Shown piece by piece: positions 1 to 6,029 of a stretch of DNA of 7,685 nt. Source of the stretch: an uncultured Oscillospiraceae bacterium (lineage in GTDB: Bacteria; Bacillota; Clostridia; Oscillospirales; Ruminococcaceae). The DNA is taken from contig USFO01000078.1 of NCBI GenBank assembly GCA_900553955.1, positions 1 to 7,685 on the forward strand, in the 5' to 3' direction. The notes under the pieces are model-generated. The model had not been told where the DNA came from. It saw only the letters and a list, made by a program, of their open reading frames with translations, and did no database searches. The position numbers were made by a program, and so were the translations under genes. Within the stretch, counting starts at the first letter, position 1; each line of letters starts with the position of its first letter.

Positions 1-64
1 TGATGGGTTTCTTTCGTTACTATCTTCCTTTCCGAGGGCGTATAATCTTATGTAAAGAAACGAA

Positions 65-89
65 AAGAGCCCTGCTGTGCAGGACTCTT
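65..89 (-). terminator. Intrinsic terminator of the rpsF-ssb-rpsR operon
   Basis: Read on the minus strand, AAGAGTCCTGC and GCAGGGCTCTT form an 11-bp stem with one G-U pair and a 3-nt ACA loop. It is followed by a broken T tract (TTCGTTTCTTT). It lies about 30 bp past the rpsR stop codon, where the operon is expected to end. The T tract is interrupted by CG, so termination may be less than complete. Confidence 0.85.
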
Positions 90-119
90 CGACAAAAAAA
101 CTTTGTACCGTATTTCCGA

Positions 120-374
120 TTAGTCGGAAACGTAGGGCAGGAACGCAAGATGACGAGCGCGTTTGATAGCGGTGGTCAGCTGGCGCTGATGGCGTGCGCA
201 GGTTCCGGTAACTCTTCTGGGAATGATTTTGCCTCTCTCAGAAAGGAATCTTCTCAGGCGCGGAACGTCTTTATAGTCGATCTGTGCGATTTTATCAACG
301 CAGAATGCGCAAACCTTTTTGCGGCTGCGGCGGTTACGGTTCATGGGTCTTTCAGGTCTTTCAGATCTTTCCAT
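120..374 (-). CDS. rpsR: 30S ribosomal protein S18 (zinc-ribbon C+ form)
   Basis: The 84-aa product is bacterial S18, which sits on the platform of the 30S subunit as a heterodimer with S6. The diagnostic core is present: IDYKDVPRLRRFLSERGKI at about 32-50, then IPRRVTGT, then the basic stretch ending in AFLPYV. Cysteines C22 and C25 (CAFC) together with C59 and H62 (CARH) make the CxxC/CxxH pattern of the zinc-binding form of S18, which some other Firmicutes such as Bacillus have lost. The N-terminus is basic and disordered, as usual. The ATG is preceded by AAGGAGGA at 381-388 with 6 nt spacing, which fixes the start. It is the last gene of the operon, 55 bp after ssb and just before the terminator. 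Confidence 0.98.
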   Translation of the reverse strand: MERSERPERPMNRNRRSRKKVCAFCVDKIAQIDYKDVPRLRRFLSERGKIIPRRVTGTCARHQRQLTTAIKRARHLAFLPYVSD

Positions 375-429
375 GATAAATCCTCCTTTATAGATTTTCA
401 GTTAATTACAAGAATAGCTCTGTGGATTT

Positions 430-888
430 TCAGAAAGGAAGATCCTCGTCGTCAACTACGGTGAAGTCATCCGCTTCGCCTGCGGAATAAGCCACGGGAG
501 CGGGATCCGGAACGGGCGGAGCAAATTCGGCTCTCTCCGGTGCGCGGAAAGAGGGAGCGCCGGCTGCGGTATCCTTGGGGCGGGGAACGAATTCAACGTT
601 GTCCGCCTGGATTTCGACAGCTTTGCGCTTTTGACCGTTTTTGTCCTCATAAGTTCTGGTCTGGATTGAACCTTCAACGATGATGGGCGAGCCTTTCTGG
701 AAATACTTGCAGACGAACTCTGCGGTGTTCCTCCAAGCAACGATGTCAATCCAGTCGGTCTGACGGTCGGCGCCTTTTGAATATTGACGATCAACGGCAA
801 TGGTAAAGCTTGTAACGGTATGGCCGTTGGGGGTCTGACGGAGCTCAGGGTCGGCGGCAAGCCTTCCGAGAAGTACCACTTTGTTCAT
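430..888 (-). CDS. ssb: Single-stranded DNA-binding protein SSB
   Basis: The 152-aa protein is a bacterial SSB, which coats single-stranded DNA in replication, repair and recombination. The OB fold covers about residues 1-105: it opens with MNKVVLLGRLAADPELR and contains the FTIAVDR, DWIDIVAW and GSPIIVEGSIQTRTYED segments typical of the family. A Pro/Ala-rich flexible linker (about 106-140) follows. The protein ends in the acidic tip DDEDLPF, the conserved C-terminal peptide that docks partner enzymes. Length is normal. The start is supported by AAGGAGGA at 895-902, which overlaps the rpsF stop codon, so the two genes are tightly spaced (12 bp). The rpsF-ssb-rpsR order is the classic bacterial arrangement. 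A start 10 codons downstream or in another frame would cut the first beta strand. Confidence 0.98.
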   Translation of the reverse strand: MNKVVLLGRLAADPELRQTPNGHTVTSFTIAVDRQYSKGADRQTDWIDIVAWRNTAEFVCKYFQKGSPIIVEGSIQTRTYEDKNGQKRKAVEIQADNVEFVPRPKDTAAGAPSFRAPERAEFAPPVPDPAPVAYSAGEADDFTVVDDEDLPF

Positions 889-900
889 AGGATGTCCTCC

Positions 901-1194
901 TTATTCTGCTTTTGCAACGATCAGGGAACGGATAACACCGTCGGTGATGTTGTAGATACGGTCGAGCTCTGCGGGGAAGGAAGGAGCACTGGTGAAGTTA
1001 ACCAGTACGTAATAACCTTCAGTCTCGTAGTTGATGGGATAAGCAAGTCTGCGTTTGCCCCATTCCTCAACTCCGTCAACGGTAGCGTTGTCGGAAATAA
1101 GAGTGGTGAACTTTTCAACGAGTGCAGGGATTGCTTCCTCATTCTTGCAGCTGAAAACCATAATGGTTTCGTAACTCTGAGAAATCTTTGCCAT
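901..1194 (-). CDS. rpsF: 30S ribosomal protein S6
   Basis: The 97-aa product is S6, the partner of S18 in the 30S platform. It begins MAKISQSYETIMVF, has the central GVEEWGKRRLAYPINYETEGYY region (about 41-62) typical of the family, and ends in a hydrophobic strand with INxTDGVIRSLIVAK-like sequence. The start chosen is the ATG at 1192-1194, because AAAAGGAGGTG at 1203-1213 sits about 8 nt upstream and S6 proteins start here. The reading frame is open further upstream to about 1362, but that would run through the promoter at 1276-1304 and add a non-homologous tail. It is the first gene of the operon, expressed from its own consensus promoter. S6-S18 autoregulation through the leader is known in other bacteria and is possible here. 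Confidence 0.97.
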   Translation of the reverse strand: MAKISQSYETIMVFSCKNEEAIPALVEKFTTLISDNATVDGVEEWGKRRLAYPINYETEGYYVLVNFTSAPSFPAELDRIYNITDGVIRSLIVAKAE

Positions 1195-1202
1195 CTTTGA
1201 TA

Positions 1203-1243
1203 CACCTCCTTTTGGACTTTGGCCCCGCTTTGCGGAGCAAGGA
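1203..1243 (-). promoter_or_regulatory. rpsF leader structure able to mask the ribosome-binding site
   Basis: In the rpsF transcript leader, GCTCCGC-AAA-GCGGGGC (1222-1238) forms a 7-bp hairpin with one G-U pair. Immediately 5' of it lies TCCTT (1239-1243), which can pair with the AAGGA of the ribosome-binding site (1207-1211). That gives an outer helix enclosing the hairpin and an unpaired segment. No T tract follows, so it is not a terminator. Leaders that bind the S6:S18 dimer and repress translation are known in many bacteria. Whether this matches that motif, which carries a conserved CCG, could not be confirmed. The leader role is inferred from pairing and position only. Confidence 0.4.
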
Positions 1244-1275
1244 TGATGCTTTTTATACATAAAGCAACATTGTTG

Positions 1276-1304
1276 ATTATAACAGATGAAAAACGGCTTG
1301 TCAA
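1276..1304 (-). promoter_or_regulatory. Sigma-A promoter of rpsF-ssb-rpsR
   Basis: On the minus strand TTGACA (1299-1304) and TATAAT (1276-1281) match the vegetative consensus perfectly, with an optimal 17-bp spacer. Transcription should begin near 1268-1270, giving a leader of about 74 nt before rpsF. This is a very strong constitutive-type promoter, as expected for a ribosomal operon. Confidence 0.93.
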
Positions 1305-1355
1305 GCGGGATAATCGTCTTTTTTCCAAGTATTTTCGGAATTTTGCGAAAAGGTA

Positions 1356-1384
1356 TTGACAAAATCGTTCTATGAATATAGAAT
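1356..1384 (+). promoter_or_regulatory. Promoter of the first BlaI-M56 operon
   Basis: TTGACA (1356-1361), a 17-bp spacer and TAGAAT (1379-1384) form a near-consensus sigma-A promoter on the plus strand. It lies back to back with the rpsF promoter; the two -35 boxes are separated by 51 bp. The operator dyad at 1368-1383 covers most of the spacer and the -10 box, so repressor binding should block polymerase. The same layout recurs at 5590-5618. Confidence 0.92.
1368..1383. promoter_or_regulatory. BlaI-type operator 1a
   Basis: TTCTATGAATATAGAA is a dyad with perfect 6-bp arms and a 4-bp centre, laid over the promoter spacer and -10 box. Its inner core TAT-N4-ATA has the same geometry as the TAC-N4-GTA core of known bla/mec operators but differs at one base per half. 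It is inferred to bind the repressor encoded at 1433-1798. Confidence 0.85.
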
Positions 1385-1398
1385 GTAGTTAGGGAACT

Positions 1399-1414
1399 TT
1401 CTATAAATATAGAA
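1399..1414. promoter_or_regulatory. BlaI-type operator 1b
   Basis: TTCTATAAATATAGAA repeats operator 1a with the same 6-bp arms, differing only in the centre. The two dyads are 31 bp apart centre to centre, about three helical turns, so two repressor dimers could bind the same DNA face. The site lies in the untranslated leader just before the ribosome-binding site. Confidence 0.83.
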
Positions 1415-1432
1415 CAGAGGGAGCTGTTTGAT

Positions 1433-1798
1433 TTGGAGCATATAAATCAGTCTGAGCTTCGGGTTATGAACCTGCTTTGGAAAAACGGAAATATGACCGC
1501 AAGGGAGCTTGCCGCCGCATTGGGAGAAAGCGTGGGCTGGAGCAAGACCACAACCTATACGGTGATAAAAAACTGCATAGAAAAGGGCGCGATTATCCGC
1601 ACGGAACCGAACTTTATGTGCAGCGCCGCCGTTGCAAAAGAGGAGGTACAGGAAATAGAAACGGAAAATCTGGTGGAAAAGCTGTTCGACGGTTCGCCGG
1701 ATATGCTTATTTCCGCTCTGCTCAGCAGTAAAAAGCTCAGCGGCGAAAAGCTTGGACGGCTAAGGGAGCTTGTAAAAGACTCAGAAGGGGGAAAATAA
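1433..1798 (+). CDS. BlaI/MecI-family transcriptional repressor, copy 1
   Basis: The 121-aa protein belongs to the BlaI/MecI/CopY family of winged-helix repressors that bind as dimers to dyads at their own promoter. The N-terminal winged helix spans about residues 5-75: INQSELRVMNLLW is the family's first helix and SKTTTYTVIKNCIEKG (37-52) the recognition helix region. The C-terminal half forms the dimerisation helices. It starts at a TTG, supported by a GGAG-type ribosome-binding site at 1416-1424 and because the next ATG (residue 12) would cut helix 1. Staphylococcal BlaI is inactivated by cleavage at an Asn-Phe bond; the aligned place here (LISALL, about 92-97) lacks Asn-Phe. It is followed at once by the M56 gene, its presumed sensor partner, and is probably autoregulated by the two dyads upstream. 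Confidence 0.93.
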   Translation: MEHINQSELRVMNLLWKNGNMTARELAAALGESVGWSKTTTYTVIKNCIEKGAIIRTEPNFMCSAAVAKEEVQEIETENLVEKLFDGSPDMLISALLSSKKLSGEKLGRLRELVKDSEGGK

Positions 1799-1799
1799 G

Positions 1800-4700
1800 A
1801 TGATGAGCACGGTATATGCACAGCTCGGAACCGCCGCGATAATAGTGGCGGTGCTCGGGCTTCGGGCGGTGTCCAAAAACCGCTTTCCCGCAAAAGTATT
1901 TGTGTTTCTTTGGGCGGCGGTGATGGTGTGGTCGCTTTTGCCCTTCGGCATTTCAACGGGTTTGAGCATTTATAAATTCGCACCGAAAAGCTTGAGCACG
2001 GAAAACGAGATTTTGAGCACGGAGCATACGGAAACCATATCACGACCGCAAAACGGCGGTGCTCAAATCTCCGCGCCGGAGGAAAGCAACACGCCGGAGA
2101 TAATCATAATGCCGGAAAATGACAACAATTTTGTACCGGAAATTTCGCATGATAAAGCTGAAAACAGCGTTTCAAACACGCCACCGCAGACCGTGAGCAC
2201 CGCCGGTGCTCAGCCAAAAGCCACTTTGAGCACGGAGAAAATATTTTCCACCGTTCGCATATGCGGAGCGGCGGTTGTAGCAACATATATTATAGTAAAA
2301 TACATTTTTGATGTGAACAAATACCGTCGTTTTGCCTCGCCCTGCGTCGGTGCGGCGGCAGAATGGCTTGCAAGGCAGCCGAAAAGCGGCAAAATGAGCA
2401 TTTGGGAAAGTGCGGAGGTGGAATCTCCGCTCACCTTCGGGCTTACCCGCCCGGTGATTTTGCTGCCCCTCGGAGTGACTCCGGCGCAGCTCCCGAATTT
2501 GCTCGCACATGAGTATGTTCACGCAAGGGACAGAGATTTTCTGCTGAGGGCGCTGTGCTCATTGGCGCTGGCGTGGTGCTGGTTCAACCCGTTTGTTTGG
2601 GTGGCGGCGATTTATATGAACCGGGATATTGAACGCTACTGCGACGAACGCAGCATAAAGCTCCTCGGCGGAAGCGGAGCGGACTATATGCACACCTTGC
2701 TTGACTACGCCGAACGCCAAAGCGGAATTTCCGCACTTAGCTACTTCAGCGCAGGCTCCTTTGAGGAGCGCATAATGTCGATTATCAAGGGCAAAAACAA
2801 GCGCATAGGCATAATTTCCGCCGTTGTCATAGCGCTGATTATAGTTGCGGTGGCGGTTATATTCGGTACTGCGCCGAAAAAAGCTCAGCAGCCGGAAAAC
2901 GAGTTCACAAAAGGAATCTACGCTTCCGAAACGAAGCTTTGGGAGTTCGACAGGGTGTTCGGCGAAGCGTACACCGCGCCGCTGCACACAAACAGTACGG
3001 TGAAATGGCTACCGGATTCCGCAATCGTAATGGAAGCGGAGAGCGGCACGCCGGTTTACGCTATGCAGGGTGGCAAAATTTCCGGCATGGTGCGCACAGC
3101 GCACATGCGATGGGCAATTGCCATTGAGCAAGCCGACGGTGACACCGCGGTTTACGCAAACCTTGCCACGCCGGACGGCAAGAAAGCTATCGGCGACTAT
3201 GTGAAGCAGGGCGATTTTATTGCGAACACGGATTACGAGCACCACGCGCTTTTGGTTGACATTCTGCGCGGCGGAAAGTCCGTTTTCTGCCCGGAGCGCG
3301 GCTTCGACTGGTACTTTGACTATTCTGCGGCGCTTCGTGCGGACGACCAGATGCTCTGCGACGATTCCGCCGCGCCGGAGCTGGCGGAGCTTTTGAAAGT
3401 TCTGACGAGCAGCGATGCTTTCCACGGCTTTGTGGATTTTGACTTCACCGCCGGAATAAACGAGAAGCAGAGCGAATATCTAAACTACTCGGCAATCGTA
3501 CAGGCGTACCACGAGGAATGGTACGAAGCCTCAAATAAACTTCCCGAAGAAAAAAGAAGCGTAATCGCCGAAAAATGGGGCGACCGCTACGATGATACGA
3601 TTGCGTTTTCCATGAAGGCAATTTCCATAATGTACAGCGAGCTTTTCGCTCAAGAAATGAGTGGAACCACTGTGCCGCAGAACAAGCGCCACAGTGAGGA
3701 TGGCGGCGGCGTGATGTACATTCCGGAAATTGACACTTATATAATGAGTTTTCCGTGGGGACTTTTCGGTTCGCTGGAGTACCCGCAGATTTTCTCCGTT
3801 GAAAGAAGCGTCGGAAGCTACACAACTTATACGGTGAAGTTCATTTTGACCGGGATATACGGAGAAGAAATGAACGACAAATGGCAGCAGTTTGTTTCGT
3901 TCAGCTACGACGACAACGGAAAAGAGCTGTATACCAAGGCGGACAGGGACGCACTGATTTCTGAAAATGAGATTTACGGAGCGCGGTTAGTGAAGCTCCG
4001 CAACGGCAGCACCTATATTGACGCCATGTGGAAGGGCGACGAGAATCCCTTCGGCACAAAACCTGTTGAGGTCGACCCGGGCAGCCTTTCCAACGACGAA
4101 CTGAGAGCCATAGCCGAGGACGCAGTGATGAATTTCGGCGCGGAGCGGCAGGAGGACGGTACGCTGCGGGTTTCGGATTTGAGTTTTTTCTGGAGCAGCG
4201 GATTCAATTCTGCGGACGATATTAGTGGGTATCGCTTTTGGGCATGGCGCGTTGACAAGGCGTGGCGCGATGGCGAAGAAATTCCCGAAAAATCGGACGG
4301 AGGTTGGTACTTCTCGAGTGCGGACTACGAGCAAACGATTCAGAAATACTTTGATGTGAGCACCGAAACCTTGCGCAGCGACGAGGACGGCGTTTACCAC
4401 CCCGATGAAGATGTATACTTTCCGATAGACGGCGACGGCGGTCGCGGCGCGCCGGAGGAGGTACACATTCTGAGCCTTGAGCGCAGCGGCGACCTGCTGC
4501 TCATAAAGCTGGAGCTTGTGTTCAGCGACACCGGCTTGCTTGACGAGCGCCGCACGCTGACAATTCGCGTGGACGACGACGGAAGCTACAAGTTCGCCTC
4601 GTATTCAAGGCGGCGGGAAATTTACCAAACCACTCTTTCGGCGAACGGCAGCGAAGTCGAGGCGGCGATTGCCGCCGTTCGCGCCTATGTTCATCACGAC

Positions 4701-5534
4701 TTGCCGCAAAGCGTGATAACGGACATAAGCGCCGATATAAATCAGACGAATTTCTTCATCAACCGCGCTTTCGCGGAGGAATACGGGACAGTGTCTGACA
4801 GGTTCACAACGCCGGAATATTGCATGGAAAATTTCCTCATAATCCGTACAGTGCGGAAATTTTACTTCGCAAATCAGGAGGAACGGGCAAAAATATATTA
4901 CGGAGTTAACATAGCGGCGCTTACCGATATGAACGAAAGCCCGTTTGACTACTTGGTGTTCCGCGACGAACAGACCGGTGAGTGGAGCGTTGACCGGTAC
5001 GTGCAGAATGACTATCACGCGTTCGACGAGGTGGAATATAATCAGCTTCGGAAGATGTTTTTAGAGAACTATGACGTGCTCAATTATGCGGAAGCGAAGG
5101 TGCAGGAAAGCGAAATAGACCCGGAGGGAAGCTTCGCCAAGTCCTGCACGGACGCAGTGCAGAAGGACATTGTGCATTATTTTGATAGCTTTGACGGAGT
5201 AAAAAGCTGCCGCATAATTTCCTGCGAGGTCGACATGTACTGGACGAACCAATATATAAAGGCGTACTGGAAGTGGGGAGGAATTTACCCGAACTACACG
5301 CTGGCAAAAAGATTCCTTAATGTGAATACTGTGGTAGAACTCGAGCTTGCGGAGGGGTACGAGGACAGCGATTTCAGCAAATTTGCCGAACTGGTTGACC
5401 TTAATATGGGGCAAAGAATGCGCCTTGAAAAGAGCGATATTGTTATTTACGACCCGGAGAATCTGGTTAAGTGGAGCAGGACAAGCGAAAGCGGCTGGAA
5501 GCGTGTCGATGGATACCCATTTTACAATGCATAA
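1800..5534 (+). CDS. Giant BlaR1/MecR1-like M56 membrane metalloprotease with degenerate M23 domain and long ectodomain
   Basis: This 1244-aa protein is an M56 (BlaR1-type) signalling protease. Membrane segments are seen at about 5-23, 33-52, 154-170, 249-272 and 336-358. The zinc motif HEYVH is at 237-241, with the likely third ligand E278 in RDIERYCDER; the catalytic part looks intact. After the last membrane segment an M23/LytM-like domain (about 380-500) follows, but its YxHL histidine is N454 and the HLH pair is A483 and L485, so it cannot bind zinc in the usual way. Residues about 505-1244 are an unrecognised extension with similar units around 602-715 and 843-925 (VERS and LERS cores) and later alpha/beta segments. 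BlaR1 itself is about 600 aa and ends in a penicillin-binding domain, which is absent here. The ribosome-binding site AAGGGGG (1785-1791) supports the ATG at 1800; 1803 is also possible. It should be co-transcribed with the repressor, one base apart. Confidence 0.9.
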   Translation: MMSTVYAQLGTAAIIVAVLGLRAVSKNRFPAKVFVFLWAAVMVWSLLPFGISTGLSIYKFAPKSLSTENEILSTEHTETISRPQNGGAQISAPEESNTPEIIIMPENDNNFVPEISHDKAENSVSNTPPQTVSTAGAQPKATLSTEKIFSTVRICGAAVVATYIIVKYIFDVNKYRRFASPCVGAAAEWLARQPKSGKMSIWESAEVESPLTFGLTRPVILLPLGVTPAQLPNLLAHEYVHARDRDFLLRALCSLALAWCWFNPFVWVAAIYMNRDIERYCDERSIKLLGGSGADYMHTLLDYAERQSGISALSYFSAGSFEERIMSIIKGKNKRIGIISAVVIALIIVAVAVIFGTAPKKAQQPENEFTKGIYASETKLWEFDRVFGEAYTAPLHTNSTVKWLPDSAIVMEAESGTPVYAMQGGKISGMVRTAHMRWAIAIEQADGDTAVYANLATPDGKKAIGDYVKQGDFIANTDYEHHALLVDILRGGKSVFCPERGFDWYFDYSAALRADDQMLCDDSAAPELAELLKVLTSSDAFHGFVDFDFTAGINEKQSEYLNYSAIVQAYHEEWYEASNKLPEEKRSVIAEKWGDRYDDTIAFSMKAISIMYSELFAQEMSGTTVPQNKRHSEDGGGVMYIPEIDTYIMSFPWGLFGSLEYPQIFSVERSVGSYTTYTVKFILTGIYGEEMNDKWQQFVSFSYDDNGKELYTKADRDALISENEIYGARLVKLRNGSTYIDAMWKGDENPFGTKPVEVDPGSLSNDELRAIAEDAVMNFGAERQEDGTLRVSDLSFFWSSGFNSADDISGYRFWAWRVDKAWRDGEEIPEKSDGGWYFSSADYEQTIQKYFDVSTETLRSDEDGVYHPDEDVYFPIDGDGGRGAPEEVHILSLERSGDLLLIKLELVFSDTGLLDERRTLTIRVDDDGSYKFASYSRRREIYQTTLSANGSEVEAAIAAVRAYVHHDLPQSVITDISADINQTNFFINRAFAEEYGTVSDRFTTPEYCMENFLIIRTVRKFYFANQEERAKIYYGVNIAALTDMNESPFDYLVFRDEQTGEWSVDRYVQNDYHAFDEVEYNQLRKMFLENYDVLNYAEAKVQESEIDPEGSFAKSCTDAVQKDIVHYFDSFDGVKSCRIISCEVDMYWTNQYIKAYWKWGGIYPNYTLAKRFLNVNTVVELELAEGYEDSDFSKFAELVDLNMGQRMRLEKSDIVIYDPENLVKWSRTSESGWKRVDGYPFYNA
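1992..2236. repeat. Cluster of TTGAGCAC words in the first M56 gene
   Basis: The word TTGAGCAC with C or G plus G following occurs at 1992, 2013 and 2226 on the plus strand and at 2057-2066 as CGGTGCTCAA. A facing pair TGAGCACCG-C-CGGTGCTCA lies at 2194-2212. Depending on frame it encodes Leu-Ser-Thr-Glu or Gly-Ala-Gln. All lie in the poorly conserved loop between membrane segments 2 and 3. Confidence 0.7.
2194..2212. repeat. Perfect 19-bp inverted repeat of the TGAGCAC word
   Basis: TGAGCACCG, one central C, and CGGTGCTCA form a perfect dyad inside the first M56 coding region. It consists of two facing copies of the dispersed word. It encodes Ser-Thr-Ala-Gly-Ala-Gln in the extracytoplasmic linker. 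No T tract follows, so it is not a terminator. Confidence 0.8.
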
Positions 5535-5535
5535 T

Positions 5536-5572
5536 AAAAATTCCTCGCCCATTTTGAGCGAGGAATTTTTTT
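5536..5572 (+). terminator. Intrinsic terminator of the first BlaI-M56 operon
   Basis: TTCCTCGC (5541-5548) pairs with GCGAGGAA (5558-5565) across a 9-nt loop. A flanking A5 tract pairs with the start of a T7 tract (5566-5572). It directly follows the tandem stop codons TAATAA of the M56 gene and precedes the next promoter by 17 bp, so the two operons are separate transcription units. The A tract makes weak termination on the other strand possible too. Confidence 0.93.
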
Positions 5573-5589
5573 GTGTCACGAAAAAGAGC

Positions 5590-5618
5590 TTGACAAAACC
5601 GTTCTACTGCAGTAGAAT
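5590..5618 (+). promoter_or_regulatory. Promoter of the second BlaI-M56 operon
   Basis: TTGACA (5590-5595), a 17-bp spacer and TAGAAT (5613-5618) repeat exactly the boxes and spacing of the promoter at 1356-1384. The first operator begins 12 bases after the start of the -35 box in both cases, so the control regions are clearly homologous. Confidence 0.92.
5602..5617. promoter_or_regulatory. BlaI-type operator 2a
   Basis: TTCTACTGCAGTAGAA is a perfect 16-bp palindrome over the promoter spacer and -10 box. Its core TAC-N4-GTA fits the classic bla/mec operator core better than the TAT-N4-ATA dyads of the first operon. Confidence 0.87.
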
Positions 5619-5624
5619 ATAAAC

Positions 5625-5647
5625 AGTAGAATTCTACTATGATAGAA
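5625..5647. promoter_or_regulatory. BlaI-type operator 2b with an extra half-site
   Basis: TTCTACTATGATAGAA (5632-5647) is a hybrid dyad: its left arm is of the TTCTAC type and its right arm of the ATAGAA type. It is centred 30 bp from operator 2a. Just before it, AGTAGAATTCTACT (5625-5638) is a perfect 14-bp palindrome built from an extra TAGAA half-site facing outward, so three half-sites overlap here. Confidence 0.75.
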
Positions 5648-5660
5648 CGAGGTGAACCGA

Positions 5661-6029
5661 ATGACAGAAAAGCTTTTTCCGTCCGAAATTAAAGTGATGG
5701 AGATAATTTGGGCAAAGGGCGAGGTAAGCGCTAAGGAAATTGCCGCAGCTCTTGCAGAAAGCGCCGGCTGGAGCAAGACCACAACCTACACCGTAATAAA
5801 AAAGTGTGTGGAAAAGGGAGCCATAACCCGCCGGGAACCGGGCTTTGTGTGTACCGCCGCAATAAGCCGCGAAGAGGTACAGAGCAGCGAGGCACAGGAG
5901 CTGATTGACAGGCTCTTCGGCGGCGCACCGGATTTACTTGTTTCCGCATTGGTGAGCAGCGGTAAAATAAACGCAGAGCAGCTTGCCGCACTGAGGGAGG
6001 CCGCCGAAAAAGCGGAGAATGCGAAATGA
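5661..6029 (+). CDS. BlaI/MecI-family transcriptional repressor, copy 2
   Basis: The 122-aa protein is a paralogue of the repressor at 1433-1798, with the same winged-helix layout. FPSEIKVMEIIW (about 6-17) is the first helix. GWSKTTTYTVIK (37-48) is identical in both copies, so the DNA-reading helix is the same. The dimerisation half is more diverged, with DLLVSALVSS replacing the region that is cut at Asn-Phe in staphylococcal BlaI. The start chosen is ATG 5661, six bases after GAGGTG (5649-5654). The alternative GTG at 5652 lies inside that ribosome-binding site and is unlikely. Its stop overlaps the M56 start by 4 bp (ATGA), indicating translational coupling. The two dyads upstream suggest autoregulation. 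A stretch of 24 bases around the recognition helix is identical at DNA level in both copies. Confidence 0.93.
   Translation: MTEKLFPSEIKVMEIIWAKGEVSAKEIAAALAESAGWSKTTTYTVIKKCVEKGAITRREPGFVCTAAISREEVQSSEAQELIDRLFGGAPDLLVSALVSSGKINAEQLAALREAAEKAENAK

Noticed and set aside
41..46. TATAAT on the plus strand near the left edge as a possible promoter
   Set aside because: No -35-like sequence lies about 17 bp upstream and no plus-strand gene follows; downstream is the antisense of the rpsR terminator and rpsR.
3..464. 153-aa open frame on the plus strand across rpsR
   Set aside because: It is antisense to rpsR and the rpsR terminator, has no ribosome-binding site and shows no family features.
1222..1238. 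rpsF leader hairpin as a transcription attenuator
   Set aside because: No T tract follows the hairpin on the minus strand, so a translational role is more likely than termination.
1195..1362. Longer S6 start giving 153 aa
   Set aside because: It would translate through the perfect promoter at 1276-1304; the start at 1194 has an AAGGAGG site and matches S6 length.
5061..5579. 172-aa minus-strand frame and other long minus-strand frames inside the M56 genes
   Set aside because: They are shadows of the well-supported M56 genes, lack ribosome-binding sites and show no recognisable motifs.
5652..5660. GTG start for the second repressor
   Set aside because: The GTG is part of the GAGGTG ribosome-binding site; ATG 5661 is correctly spaced from it.
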